From: Holothuria scabra
Taxonomy: Eukaryota; Echinodermata; Holothuroidea; Aspidochirotida; Holothuriidae
Assembly (NCBI GenBank): GCA_037179385.1
Contig: CM074189.1
Location: forward strand, 25,543,648-25,607,647
DNA: 64,000 nt
Direction: 5' to 3'
Part shown: piece by piece, positions 13,434 to 24,486 of the stretch
How the letters are laid out: each line of letters begins with the position of its first letter
How positions within the stretch are numbered: position 1 is the first letter of the stretch
Program-made: the position numbers and the translations under genes
The notes under the pieces: model-generated
The model's database searches: none
The model's input: the letters and a program-made list of their open reading frames with translations, nothing else
Told to the model about the DNA's origin: nothing

Positions 13434-13985
13434 AACCAAATTTTTGTTTAATATGTTAAAGACGAACATAACCTAAGCACTCTGGTGAAGTTTTCATTCA
13501 TTTCCCATGTTCGGTTTTCGAGATATTAGCAATTAAAGTTGACACATTTTCTACAAAAAGTCAACTTGAACCAAGCAGTTGCGATGTCATGTTTTCATGT
13601 TAATGGTCACTGTTTTGCTTTGTTTTTTATTTATTTTTGATTCTGCTGTTTGACCTTGAATTGATTAGGGATGCTATCTTGCCCCTAAGGCAAATTAAAT
13701 TTTTAAACTTCCATTGCTCGGGATGCACTGATGGTACCAACATATCACAGTTAAGTTGTATAAATACGGTGTTAAATTTTAGAGAAAAACAATTAACCAT
13801 TGTCCATTAATGCGAACAAATGACATCACGCCTACTTGTTGCAAGTTCACTCTTTGTAGAAAATATGTCAACTTCAATTCTAATATGTAGAGAACCAAAC
13901 ATGGGAAATGAGTAAAAATTACACCAGTAAGCTATTCCTAGAATATGTTCCTCTTCAAAATATCAAACATAAATTTGGGTGAGAC
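13434..13985. repeat. Long fold-back repeat, arms about 155 bp
   Basis: Left arm words such as TTCATTTCCCATGTT and AAAGTTGACA are found complemented in the right arm (AACATGGGAAATGAG, TGTCAACTTCAATT). The arms are diverged but colinear, with a spacer of about 230 bp. No coding frame is present. Confidence 0.65.
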
Positions 13986-14097
13986 ATTTTTTGTTTTCAG
14001 GAGCTGCACACCCCCTTGAAAATAAATTGAAATCATGACTTTTCGAATCACATTAACTCATATGACCAGTGGTCGGATGAGCCTGTAAACCTGAACC

Positions 14098-14206
14098 GGC
14101 CGCACAGAAGCTACGATAGCGCTACCAGCATAACAGTACTCATGTACTGATTCAGCACTGCTATTAGTGCTGGTAGCGCTATCAGAACTTCTGTGCGGCG
14201 GTACTG
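14098..14206. repeat. GC-rich hairpin in the unit 1 insertion
   Basis: GCCGCACAGAAG and GCGCTACCAGCA at the left pair with TGCTGGTAGCGC and CTTCTGTGCGGC at the right. This gives arms of about 30 bp around a loop of about 45 bp. Confidence 0.75.
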
Positions 14207-15057
14207 GGCTAAAATTTTAATACAATTACGAACTATATACTTGACAATTACGCATTAGTTTATATTTTATAAATAATATATGACATTTGTATGAGATAGC
14301 AGGCTGGGATAGTTTGCTCAGATTAAAAAAAAGGCTACTTTTTATTCATGTCATATCGAATAACGTTAATTCTGTAAAATTGAAGACCATGTTTGGAAAC
14401 GTTTGGGAGGGGCAAGTGCCCCCCCCCCGTGCCCCTATGGCGAGCTGCTAATTTTGGGGGTAAAGGTTGAGTAACTGACACACGTTGTTTTTTGTTAATT
14501 TTTACAGGTACCATTGCTTAAGAGACTGCATGTAAAATAAAGGTTCACTTGCACCACCTTTGTTGAATCATTTAAAAACTTTAGAGTTATTCTCCTTTGA
14601 AGAACAACTCTTCGAGTAGTTGAGTATATTCACAGACAGTCACATATTTTTGTGGAATTTATAAGAGGTTATACCTGCGAAGAAACCTATACACAAGCTT
14701 TGCGTCTTTTGCGCGCTGCCTTGACCGCATACCGCCCTAACATAGCGGCTGCGCTTTGCGACCTCGTTTGTGCTTCGATGATTTGTTTGTTCACTTGAAC
14801 TTGGAACAGAGAATCCGGAGTGCGAATTATTGTATGATTCTGTTTTGAAAAACGTCAACTGTGCGAATATGTTTCAAAATAAGTTAAAAAAGGGAAATCT
14901 TATGATATTGAGTAGGTAACCACACTCTGTGCTGGTGGAAAATGCTCTCTTACCTTTTACAGTTAAAAATACCAGTTAGATTAAAACTCCGAAACCAACC
15001 AAAAAATCGATTGTTTGTGGCAATTCTTTGCTTGTTCTGTTCTCCCGTTCTCGGACG

Positions 15058-15379
15058 ATGACTTTCAATTTAATGACACGTATTTTTGTCTATAGTGCTA
15101 TTTGTGTTTACGCAAGTTATGCAGAATTTGGCTGTTACAGTTTTGTGAAGAAAATCAATGATTCCGTGAAGTTGAACTGTATAGTAAAACCTCATCAGAT
15201 GCAAGATTTAGTTTGGACCAAAGACAATTCAACCATTACTAAGGGAGAGGGGGACTATATTCACATATTTTATAACACCACTACTCTATACTTTCCGACT
15301 ACAAAACGTGAGGACGAAGGCATTTATTCTTGCAATTATTTGGACCAATTAATTGGAAAGTGTTGTTTGAGTTTGGAAG
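15058..15379 (+). CDS. Copy A exon 1: signal peptide and Ig-like domain 1
   Basis: From ATG 15,058 there is a hydrophobic leader ending ...YASYA, then an Ig-like fold with Cys in LNCIV, Trp in LVWTKD and the D-E-G-I-Y-S-C motif. The donor is GGAAG/GTAAG, phase 1. An upstream in-frame ATG at 15,028 would add ten residues but is not shared with copy B. Confidence 0.75.
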
Positions 15380-15602
15380 GTAAGTGCACTAAGCAAATAC
15401 ACAAAGTAAATAGTTTCAAAATTTGACATCTCAAATGATGTAATCTTGTTGTAATTTTAAAATTTTTTAACATTTAATCTGTGAATTCATGGTAGATATT
15501 TTCTGGTAAGAAAAATATTTTTGGACGAAACTTTGAAATTTTTGTATGGATAAATTGTAACAGCATAGTTTCAGAATGTCCTTGATAATCAGGTAAATTC
15601 AA

Positions 15603-15897
15603 AACGTGGACAGCAATCATCAACAAGGAGTATTATGGGCAAAACGCGGTGACATCATGAACTTAGCATGTGTGGCCGTGGGTGCTATACCTTTTGTGAA
15701 CATAACCTGGAGTTTAAAAGATATTTAGTACATCACTTTCGGACCAACCCAAACAACAGTACAGGAAGGCGACGGTTCTTTTTTTACTAATTCCTCTGTT
15801 TCTTGCATGGTCACTAAAAGTGTAAATTTCATCGAATACATCAGTGTCGGACAAAATACTTCCTCTCAGGCCGCATCAATCAACATTTCAAGCTACG
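15603..15897 (+). pseudogene. Copy A exon 2 remnant: Ig-like domain 2
   Basis: The frame aligns residue for residue with copy B exon 2, but codon 15,726-15,728 is TAG, the second Ig cysteine is Tyr (EYIS against ECIS), and a deletion removes the acceptor and the exon start. The neighbouring exon junctions are all phase 1, so joining exon 1 to exon 3 would keep the frame without this domain. Confidence 0.8.
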
Positions 15898-16352
15898 GTA
15901 ATCGTTTTTTTTATTTTGTTCCAATAGTATTTTGTGAACCTTTCTAGTGATTACATGTCAAAGGTAACTTTAATCGGAAAATTGCGTTAATAATAACGTT
16001 CGGACAAATTTACATTTTGACAACATTTTTAAAAACAAGGAAACACATGTTATTCAGAATTAGACAGAACAGAACAGAACTTCTTTTAACTTAGTAAGTT
16101 TTCCACAACTTGATTTCTTGTTCAAAAAGACTCTTCTTCCAAACTTTTAAAACTTTAAACTTAGTAATCGAACTTCCATAACTCTTCTCAAACGTAACTT
16201 TTTGAGACGATGAAGCTGTTATTAGCGTTTATCGATGAAAGTTAGAGGTTTAATAATGAGTGAAGCTATTTTTTTAATGTTTTGATGCAATATTTTAAAA
16301 GCATTATTTCTCATTAACAATCGAACGTACATGAACTTATTTTATCCTTCAG

Positions 16353-16655
16353 ATATGTACCTTATGATTGATGGATCTAGGGTTGACAGAGAAAATACAA
16401 CGTTCTACACTGACATGCTGAATATAAGTTGCATATTTGAAGTCTCTCCTCCTTATCTCATCAATTGCAAATGGATATCAAACAGTGAATCTCTTTTTCG
16501 AAGTAAAATTATTAGCAACTTGACTCAGCAGGAATGCGTCCATGTCACAATCTTCATAATTTTTCATATCACAAAAAACGTCGATTTGTCATGCATCAGC
16601 TTTGGGGATCACCTTACTGACAACTTTTCGTCATCCATAACCGTCCGCCTTTATG
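16353..16655 (+). CDS. Copy A exon 3: Ig-like domain 3
   Basis: A 303-nt phase 1-1 exon with acceptor ATCCTTCAG and donor GTATGT. The paired cysteines lie in ISCIF and LSCIS and the core Trp in CKWIS. Several N-glycosylation sequons (for example NLT, NFS) are present. Length is identical to copy B. Confidence 0.75.
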
Positions 16656-16955
16656 GTATGTTGTCCTAATATATTATATAATTGGATAACTTATGCAAAG
16701 TCATTTTCTTTTCCTGTGTTTTTGCGAAGGGCGGGTTTGCTTTGATTTTTTTCTGAAGATAGTTGTTTTTAACCAGAGCTATTGTAAACCACTAATCATT
16801 TCGGTTGCCTTCCTTGTTTCTAAACTACATTTTATAACACGATGTAATAATGAAGCACGTAGACGTGTTTAAAAAAGGTCCATCGAGAACATTAAATTTA
16901 CGTAGAAGGTAGTAATAACCTGACGTAACCTACTTTCTGCTTTTCTCTCCTCAAG

Positions 16956-17288
16956 TCATACCTTCCATCCATGTTATGCTCAACGGAAAGAACTTAAGGA
17001 GCCCAATAACAGCTTCAACTAACACCATATACAATTTTCAGTGCGTCGCCTTTGGTTCAAAGCCTACTGTAAACCTCCGTTGGAAGGTTGATGGCAAATG
17101 GCAGAAGGAACAGAGAACATTTAAAAGACCAAATGAATTCAACAAAGACATCTATGACTCTATTATAAACTTTACTCTTAACTTTTCGAGTTCCAGGACC
17201 AGTATTTCTTGTTTTATCGAATCACCGCTTTTACCAGAGCTTGATTTAAATGTCACGTTGGAAATACTAACAGCTGAACAAAAAGAGG
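16956..17288 (+). CDS. Copy A exon 4: Ig-like domain 4
   Basis: A 333-nt phase 1-1 exon after CTCTCCTCAAG. It shows FQCVAFG, a core Trp in LRWKVD and ISCFIES, the last extracellular Ig-like domain. The donor is GTAGAC at the position matching copy B. Confidence 0.75.
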
Positions 17289-17555
17289 GTAGACTTTAGT
17301 CGAATGAGTACATTTTATTTTTTCCATCATATGTTTTAAAAGACGTTTTGGACAAAACATTGAAATGCTCTATACGGTATCTTAAGATGTAATGATTCGC
17401 ACGGATATTTCCATTTATTTGACAGTATATTGTTTCGCGTGCTTGGGTCCTTTGAAACTGCAACGTAGGTAAATTTAAACGAATGCATTAAAGCTAAACA
17501 GATTAAATTCCCGTTATTTACAAATTTTTCACTTTTATTTGTTTCCTTTGACCAG

Positions 17556-17648
17556 GTAAATGGGGATTTTTACTAAAAATTTTCCTCCTAGTGGTTTCAC
17601 TGGTGCCTTTTGTTGTAGGTCTCAAGTTATTTTGGGCGAAATTTAAAG
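17556..17648 (+). CDS. Copy A exon 5: transmembrane helix
   Basis: A 93-nt phase 1-1 exon that encodes a hydrophobic span (LLKIFLLVVSLVPFVVGL) ending in basic residues at WAKFK. This is the expected pattern for a single-pass type I receptor. Confidence 0.75.
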
Positions 17649-17826
17649 GTAAGGATAAACGATTAATCTTAACTAAGTTATAAGAGGACAATTCAATTTA
17701 TATTGTGTAAATTGCATTTCTATTCCAATATTTTTAGTCATAGGTCGTTTTTATAGTATTATTCATTCATCTGTAGATTAAAAGACAACATATTTTAGAT
17801 TGTACAGCCAATAACGATGAAATGTA

Positions 17827-17867
17827 TTAATAATAATAATTATAATAATAATAATAATAATAATAAT
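17827..17867. repeat. (AAT)n microsatellite in intron 5 of copy A
   Basis: A run of TAA/AAT triplets with one interruption. It is absent from the corresponding intron of copy B. Confidence 0.85.
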
Positions 17868-18621
17868 ATAAAAATGAAACGAAACTACAAAGGCCTCTAA
17901 GCGCTAAGAAGGAAAAGGCACAAGGAGCTAGAAAAGACCACAATTACTTATAAGCAATACCAAACAGATGGGTTATATGACAAGATTTAAAAAATACCTT
18001 CAAAACAGTTGTTAAACCCACTACTTGCCCACCACTTGTTCTTTTGTGTAATTTTATTTTCATAGTAATGATCATAGTGCAAATCATTAGGCATGCTACA
18101 AAGGCTTGCCGAAATGCTGCATTTATTATTTATTTTCATGAACAACTTTGAAGGCAGACGCCCAGGACATCTTCAGTTTCCTAAAAGTACTGTTGTCTAT
18201 TCCAAAGTCAATTTGCAGCCTGGTCATCCGATAAAGCCAATATTTGTGGAACATGACTTTGCAAATGGGAAGGCATGGATTTTCTTGCACCTTCGCGATC
18301 TTCAATGCTGAGCTCTTTCATATTGTTATTGTGACACCCAACATGCACACCAACAATCAATCATGATCTGGCTAATCCATAATTATAATATGTTCGATAA
18401 TCAAATTAAAACAATGCATCAATGAGACAAAGCGAAACGAGCGAAAACTTTAACCGCTTATGGCGTATGGTGCTAATTTAAACATTAAAACACGGGGAAG
18501 TCTAAAACCGCACTTGAACTATATATACCAAAAGAATGTCTGTACAGAAAATAAAAGATAGAAAAACAAAAGGATAACAAAAGTGCTGTTAACTGATTGA
18601 ATGCACCTTTTATGTAATATT

Positions 18622-18638
18622 TGTGTGTGTGTGTGTGT
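18622..18638. repeat. (GT)n microsatellite in intron 5 of copy A
   Basis: A short GT run. The matching part of copy B carries a CA-rich run at 47,905-47,934 beside the satellite instead. Confidence 0.7.
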
Positions 18639-18946
18639 TCTTTACTTTTCTTGCTGTACACACATTTTGGAATATTACAGACACTTTGTACAGTGAGTTG
18701 GAAGAGTCGACATAGGCTAAGTCGAAAGAACGTGGTAGACAGAGTATGAGAAAATTCCACCTGGCATTTCAGATTTTCCAACTATGGTCACTCTAACGAA
18801 TGTTTTGGGAGATTAGAAACCCCACACAAACCCAGGTCGGGACGTTTGTGGACATGTCTGAAGGATTTATATTCGGCAGAGTAAAAGAAAATTATCTGCA
18901 CACTCCTTGATTTTGCAAAGTAACAATCCTTTCCATTCGTTTTAAG

Positions 18947-18986
18947 GTTGCATCCATACCGAAGAAAAGAGTTTTAAAGATAAAGT
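18947..18986 (+). CDS. Copy A exon 6: juxtamembrane mini-exon
   Basis: This 40-nt exon (phase 1 to 2) begins GCIHTEEKSF. It lies between a TTTAAG acceptor and a GTAAGT donor. The same length and similar residues occur in copy B. Confidence 0.65.
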
Positions 18987-19239
18987 GTAAGTTATTTTCC
19001 AAATTCTAGTAAAACTATTTCCATTTCTTTTGTTCTGTCTACATTTGTTGACATTTTTCTTACGACATTGTTCTTAAGGTATTTAAGGACATAATTATAT
19101 CAGCATCTTGTATGCGGTACGGATGGGCAGTAATCTGCAATCAATATAGCTCTGTAACTTTTTTAAAAGAAATGAAATTCTTACATGAAGAATCTATTGC
19201 ATTCTAAAAACAAATCATTTGCCCATACCTTCTCTCAAG

Positions 19240-19305
19240 TGTCGTATTGTTAAGTCAGGTCTTCGGAACAAATGCTGAAGAGGGGCTTATCATCGAAGCT
19301 GTCCA
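19240..19305 (+). CDS. Copy A exon 7: juxtamembrane, open
   Basis: A 66-nt exon (phase 2-2) after the pyrimidine-rich TTCTCTCAAG. It reads through GTNAEEGLIIEAV in the frame demanded by both neighbours. In copy B the CAG codon in the first half of this exon is TAG. Confidence 0.6.
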
Positions 19306-19476
19306 GTAAGTACACGAAACTAGACAACCGCGTTTCCAATAAATACGTCACAAGTCCGACGGCATTAAAAGTGCGGATGCTAAAGCCCTGTAGCGTGCCC
19401 TACCTGTCTCCATGGTCCCTGTTAGTAGATACTCATTTTGCAGCTATCGTATCACCAAATCGATCCCCTTTCACAG

Positions 19477-19556
19477 ACGGCCACCACCACCAGTACCAAC
19501 AAATGAGTCGGTTGAGTGTTTCACAGAGTCTGTTTTAAATAACGATGAGGACACAC
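19477..19556 (+). CDS. Copy A exon 8: proline-rich juxtamembrane
   Basis: An 80-nt exon (phase 2 to 1) after CCTTTCACAG. It encodes RPPPPVPTNES followed by an acidic LNNDEDT end, then GTAAGT. The frame is conserved in copy B. Confidence 0.65.
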
Positions 19557-19997
19557 GTAAGTGATAATCCTCCTGCTGTTTTATATTTTAACGTTGTTAA
19601 GAAATACCTCCAAGTCCTTTGCTCGCTACATACAAAATAACTTGTTCCGAGGTGTGTAAAAACTTTTCCGAATCATACACAAGTTTCTTTATCCCTCAAA
19701 AGCTTACATCAAAGACGATGATTTGTTCTCAGATCAAGGAGTTGTCACTAACAACTAACTTCTCAGATGAGGGAAGAGGATATAATCCCATTTAAAAAAG
19801 GTCAAATCCTGTGTTAAAAGTCGAAGTGAATTAGCGATTTTCAAGTATTGGTGACACAATGGCCTCTACATACTCGTCGGAAACGCCACCCATGGGTTAC
19901 GTTTTAGTTACCTGAAAACTTTTTCGAGTGTGAATTAAAAGAAATCTTTAATGATCCATTTTCTATTGACTTGATTGACGTAACATTTTTCTCTTAG

Positions 19998-20165
19998 TGT
20001 ATTACTCATCTGTTAAATATGCCGCACCTGAAAGAAAGCTGCTGGACTACAGTGACGTATGCTTTTTACTGGAAACCAACATCAGCTTTGTGGTTTCCAC
20101 GTGGGTGGGAACTATCAACTCACCGAAAAATAAGAAGCAAAGTATTTTGATCTCAACTGTTGAAG
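19998..20165 (+). CDS. Copy A exon 9: kinase-like N-lobe
   Basis: A 168-nt phase 1-1 exon. It covers the region where a glycine loop and the VAVK lysine would lie, but the sequence (LLETNISFVV, SILIST) has neither. Confidence 0.7.
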
Positions 20166-20350
20166 GTACAGGAAACTATACCCCTTATTGATATCTCTTT
20201 GCCTCACATCAACTCCATCATTTACATAAAGTAAAGATGTACTTCTTAACCCTATATTTAATCAAAAGTCACAATTAAAGCTGCAATTGACTTGCTACCT
20301 ATCGCCCTTTTCTAGCGCTAACCTTTCTGTATTCTTTCAACTTGTTGCAG

Positions 20351-20458
20351 ATAAGAACCATCTACAGAGCATACATTGGGATAACTTTGTAAAGAAGCGT
20401 TTAGCTGTTCCCGATTATAAAGGAATACTTGACTATCACGGAATAAGCTTGGAAAGCC
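20351..20458 (+). CDS. Copy A exon 10: kinase-like helix C to strand 5
   Basis: A 108-nt phase 1-1 exon. FVKKRLAV stands where kinases have FLKEA, so the helix C glutamate is Lys, and YKGILDYHGI matches the ...NIVKLLGV strand of tyrosine kinases. Confidence 0.7.
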
Positions 20459-20520
20459 GTATGGAGATTACATTAAGCATTTTCCTTTTTGTTCAACCTT
20501 CCTCAAAAAACATACACTAG

Positions 20521-20903
20521 CAAAGGCGTGACTAAACATTTTTCCCGCAGGTGGGGGAAAGGCCTTCAATTTTGCACTTTTTAAGGTTTGAGTACCACTG
20601 CGTCACCCTGCGATTGCACGGTGACGGGGGCTCGTTGTTGCTTCATTATATCTAAAACCTACGAGTTGGGGCTCTCAGACGACATTTTAAGAGTTTTCCA
20701 AACCTCGTCGTCTTTTGGACAAAATATTTCAAAACAAAGAGCTTGTATTGCAGAAAATTTTAAATTTTATAAAAGGAAATTTATGCAAGTAGCACTGTAA
20801 TTATCGGTGTCACTTAATGATCTGGTGTCACATATCGCAAATATCTGATTTTCCTATTTCCACGCAGGTGGAGAATTTCGCCCTTTAGTAACAACTTATT
20901 ACA
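20521..20903. mobile_element. Truncated hAT-like element in intron 10 of copy A
   Basis: It begins CAAAGGCGTGACTAAAC directly after TACACTAG, exactly where unit 2 has its full copy (49,895-50,929). The right end is deleted together with the flank between AACTTATTACAAATG and CGAAGCAGAAG. The insertion therefore predates the duplication. Confidence 0.7.
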
Positions 20904-20974
20904 AATGCGAAGCAGAAGAACCTTTAATTACAATATTTTGCTTATTACAGATTACATTTTATTTCATTACGCAG

Positions 20975-21138
20975 AAACGTTATACATCTTATACGAATAT
21001 AATGGCACTAATACATTAACATCATACTTGAGGCAGTTGGGAGAAATGACCTATGGATATGATACCGATGTACAACGTGATCTAGTTGACTATTGCATGC
21101 AAATTGTTAATGCGATGGTTTTCCTGGAAAGAAATGCA
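20975..21138 (+). CDS. Copy A exon 11: kinase-like hinge to helix E
   Basis: A 164-nt exon (phase 1 to 0). It shows the hinge YILYEYNG, the SYLRQ of helix D and QIVNAMVFLERN of helix E, typical tyrosine-kinase landmarks, with no kinase insert. The donor is GCA/GTAACT. Confidence 0.75.
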
Positions 21139-22010
21139 GTAACTCCAATTTTATTTTCCCTTTTGATTGTTACGGTACAGTGCAATTTACTTTTGCTTTC
21201 GTTTCAATTGTGGACAACGTTCATTTGGACAAAAATGTCTAGCCATTATAATGCATTCATGTTGAAATGGGTTTATATATTCAATTTATCTCTTTCTTCT
21301 AATTTTAATTCTACAATTCTATAGCTACTTGGTTGTTTATGGCAATAAATTCTACTTGGAAAAAGCGAAGACTCGTTCCTCAAATATTGTAATCATCTAT
21401 AAAGAAGGAATCATATTACAAATCATGTTTAAAACATCTTTTAAAGTACGCTAATTACTACGCAAATAAAATTAAAATTACACACATGAGGTTATGGTTA
21501 GAGGCTTAGCTGGAGGGGTCGGGGGCTGGAAACTCATCGCAATATCCGAAAAAGAAAATCGGATATGGAAGGATGTCATAGGAGCACTTCAGTCTTTTTT
21601 GGACCGAATTGAACTTGGGAAAAGATAGGTGGGATCAGGATTGGAAACAGCGATGCATCGAAATTCTGGTAATTCACGTAACAGAAGCCCAAAGTGATGT
21701 TGGAAAATTTGATATACAAAACACCTTCTGCCTAGTTGTGAGTAAGTGTAATGTTTCACTGCAAGCAGAATCCCACTTCCCTGAAAGACCATTTCTCGTA
21801 ATGAAAATTTCTGGCACGTGATAAATTTACGATGGCTCGTTGTGGGGGCGCTCCGCTTAGATAATCCTTTCCCCTCATTCTTCGCCTAGTCGCCAGCACA
21901 GGTTGTTTCCTATTTGCCTTTTTACCAGATTGTGTCACATGTTTGCCTAAAAGATATGATTGGAAACTACCAATTTATCAAATTAATATGAAATTGACCT
22001 ACCGTTACAG

Positions 22011-22128
22011 TTTGCCCCCGGACCTTTTCTCCAGTAAAATTTTACTAACGAAACAACGTGTCTGTAAGCTGTACGACTTTTGCTTAAAGGAAGACGCTGT
22101 ACAAGTCATTTCAATAATGACAATGCGG
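22011..22128 (+). pseudogene. Copy A exon 12 remnant: catalytic loop, frameshifted
   Basis: Compared with copy B, TTTGCACACCCGG is TTTGCCCCCGG here, a loss of two bases that puts a TAA about eight codons in. The donor GTAAG has become GAAAG at 22,129. The remainder still shows the SSKILL and KLYDFCLKED text in the shifted frame. Confidence 0.85.
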
Positions 22129-22365
22129 GAAAGGGGACCGCAGTTTGCTCTTATTCCAGTTTATCTCTTCTATAGTAGCCTATATTAGCAGGAAAAGATT
22201 CATACTAATAGGAATGTGTGCCGAATTAAACGTATTCCCTTGCCCACAGCCTACCGCTTACTAGAGCCCCATGATTGTTAGCATTACATTTATCTTTATT
22301 TTCATAATTAATATTGGTGTTTAATGTTTCCTGTGACCGAAGAAATTTCAATGCTTTCTTTCAAG

Positions 22366-22474
22366 GCCGACGTAATAGTCAATGTCATGCCCCCGGGACT
22401 ATCGTAAAAAAAGAATCATATGCAAACAGACGTATGGTACCTTGCTATAACTATGTGGTAAATATTATCCAAAG
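22366..22474 (+). pseudogene. Copy A exon 13 remnant: activation segment to helix F
   Basis: A one-base and a two-base deletion disrupt the frame around the APE region, with stops, and GGAAAT has become GGTAAAT (a TAA in the old frame). The donor GT is GC. Copy B has the intact 112-nt exon. Confidence 0.8.
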
Positions 22475-22669
22475 GCAATTGCAATTATGACTTTACGAAA
22501 TAACTTTCTCTTCAGAACGATGTTCCAATAAATATCCTGTTTTGCCTTCTTTTTTATAAGATTCTTTAAAGATAAATCATAATTACAGGTATACAAATAT
22601 CTGCATTTCATGTTAATTGCATGACAACGGAGTCTTGGTATTTTTCTTTCATTGTCCATTCCGTACAAG

Positions 22670-22757
22670 TGGCAGAACTGCTACAAGACCACGAAAATGA
22701 AGCAACATTTCTCTCAAGATGTCCTTTACCAATCCCATCAGTTTGTCCTCACCCCAT
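22670..22757 (+). CDS. Copy A exon 14: kinase-like helix G
   Basis: An 88-nt exon (phase 1 to 2) still open: AELLQDHENEATF..RCPLPIPSVCPHP. It can only be read if the broken exons upstream were bypassed. Confidence 0.55.
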
Positions 22758-23308
22758 GTGTGTTTCTTCTCCCTCTAAATTTTATAGCAGGTTAAGTTCT
22801 TTTTAGTGCATTAAAGGACTATTATTTGTCTGTTACAGTGAGATGACGTAGGATTACCACGAAAGAAACTCACGCAATGAAATAACGCACTCTTCGTAGG
22901 CTAGCTACTCTATTTTACTTGAGGTTATGTTGCTGTAATTATTTACACAAGGACTGCTTCCTAATGTCTCGTCTTTTTAATTAAAAAATTGCGGTGTGAG
23001 AATTAACAACGAAGTCTAGACAGGATTATTTGAACGGAAAAATGCACTCGTTACATTCCCATAGAAGTTCGGTCCGCATTTGCCTTTTTTCTTCTTTTTT
23101 CAGTTAGTTCCCTTCCGTATCTTTGGAGATTATCTTGTTCCCAGCGCTTACTAGTATCGGGAGTAGCATAATTAAGTTTTAACAGTAATATGGTTGATGC
23201 TATAGCGTAAATTCTTGAAACTAAGCCAATCATTCATTGCTTATACTATTATCTATTCTTTCAAACCTAGCTGCTGCTTCACTTAACTTCACGATTTTGT
23301 TCTTTCAG

Positions 23309-23408
23309 CTATGACATGTTGTTAGAATGTTGGTTACATGCACCCTTTGATCGACCATCTATACAAGAAGTTTATCACCGAATGGCTAGATATTCTTCAA
23401 CAATACAG
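23309..23408 (+). CDS. Copy A exon 15: kinase-like subdomain XI
   Basis: A 100-nt exon (phase 2 to 0) after TTCTTTCAG. MLLECWLHAPFDRPSIQEV is the classic C-lobe end with its conserved Arg. The nucleotide sequence is almost identical to copy B. Confidence 0.6.
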
Positions 23409-23572
23409 GTTTTCGGTCTTTATTTCTGTTAACGAAATGCAAATTCTCGTGAGCACACCTCGTAATGTTTTCATATCGTGACTACTTGAGCACATTCATT
23501 AAGTAAACATGAGCCGCCTATAGCTTGAAACTAACATTGTTTTAATAATGAATGTTTTTGATTTCTAACTAG

Positions 23573-23719
23573 GAAACTTTAACGTCTGTTGAGGTACATA
23601 AGACATACAATGAGAAGATTTGCTGTGCTGACAGTATTTCCCAAAATAGTTTGTCGAATACAGAACAAAGGACCAAGGTTTCAGATATACCAACCATTGA
23701 AGAAAAGCCTGTCTATCAG
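23573..23719 (+). CDS. Copy A exon 16: C-terminal tail
   Basis: A 147-nt phase 0-0 exon. It encodes a polar tail with VHKTYNEK and EEKPVYQ. The donor is GTATGA. Confidence 0.55.
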
Positions 23720-24486
23720 GTATGACCTACACCGATTGTAAGAAAATGTAGTTGGTGAGGAATCAAGATTCGGAACATCTTCAAGTTAAGACATCTCAGA
23801 CGTAAGAAGTTCATATGACCAGCGTTTGAGTGTCTTTATAAAAATAAGTGAAATGTCTGAGATGCAAGTAAAATGGTTTTCTCCATAAAAATATCACTTT
23901 TTCATACAATTTTCAACTTTTGGTTAATTAATTCCAAGATATTTGTACCTCTTTTGCCCATTCTTCAAAGCCTCAATGAGAAAAACTAGCCCGGTGTTCT
24001 CCATTTAGGCTTTCACCTTCATGGTTAAAGGTCAAGAGCAGTCTCCCAAATTTATATTGAAGCAACAGCTAAACATCAAAATTTTCTTATTTCTCTTCAA
24101 AGTATCTTTCATCATATTTTATTACTTTCAATATTGCATATTCAAGTTAAACCAAGCAGTAACGTCTAGTAAATTTCAAATTTGGAGGAGGAAAATACTG
24201 TTACATGACTCCCATTAGCCAATCATGAAACAGGACAGTCTAGTACACACCGTCATGTTGGTATGACTGCTCTCGCCCTTCATCTGGGTTTAGTGTAAAC
24301 AGTGCACACATGTGGCACTGACCAAGTTGCTCATTCATTGTTTTAACTGAGATGGCAAGTAGCGCAAGATTCCATAGGCAGTCAAAGTGTATCTCCATTA
24401 AGAAGTGTTTGACCGCACTCTTTCTAACCTACAATGCCGCCCTCTTCTGGGCATGTATATATCGTCGAAGAGCTCAATATGTTTAA

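Larger units (their letters stand above)
12991..14447. mobile_element. Composite inverted-repeat insertion, unit 1 only
   Basis: The block starts CAGGAGCGGATA and ends near CCTATGGCGAGCTG, resembling decayed CAGTGGCG/CGCCACTG termini. Unit 2 lacks it (junction near 40,445). Inside are a long fold-back with arms of about 155 bp (about 13,434-13,590 against 13,820-13,985) and a second hairpin at 14,098-14,206. It is therefore probably several insertions on top of each other. ACTTTGGG at the left flank and ATTTTGGG at the right are a possible 8-bp target duplication. Confidence 0.55.

Noticed and set aside
15028..15057. Upstream in-frame ATG of copy A
   Set aside because: It is not shared with copy B. 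ATG 15,058/40,994 starts the same leader in both.
18093..18311. 72-codon frame in intron 5 of copy A
   Set aside because: The matching stretch in copy B (about 46,690-46,920) has frame-breaking changes, and there is no supporting splice phase.
19259..19260. Alternative acceptor GTCAG for copy A exon 7
   Set aside because: It would start the exon in phase 0, incompatible with exon 6, which ends in phase 2. The CTCTCAAG acceptor 19 bases upstream fits.
21943..22188. Open frame across copy A exon 12 read as an intact exon
   Set aside because: It is open only by reading through the acceptor from intron sequence. The frame entering from exon 11 hits a stop because of the two-base loss.
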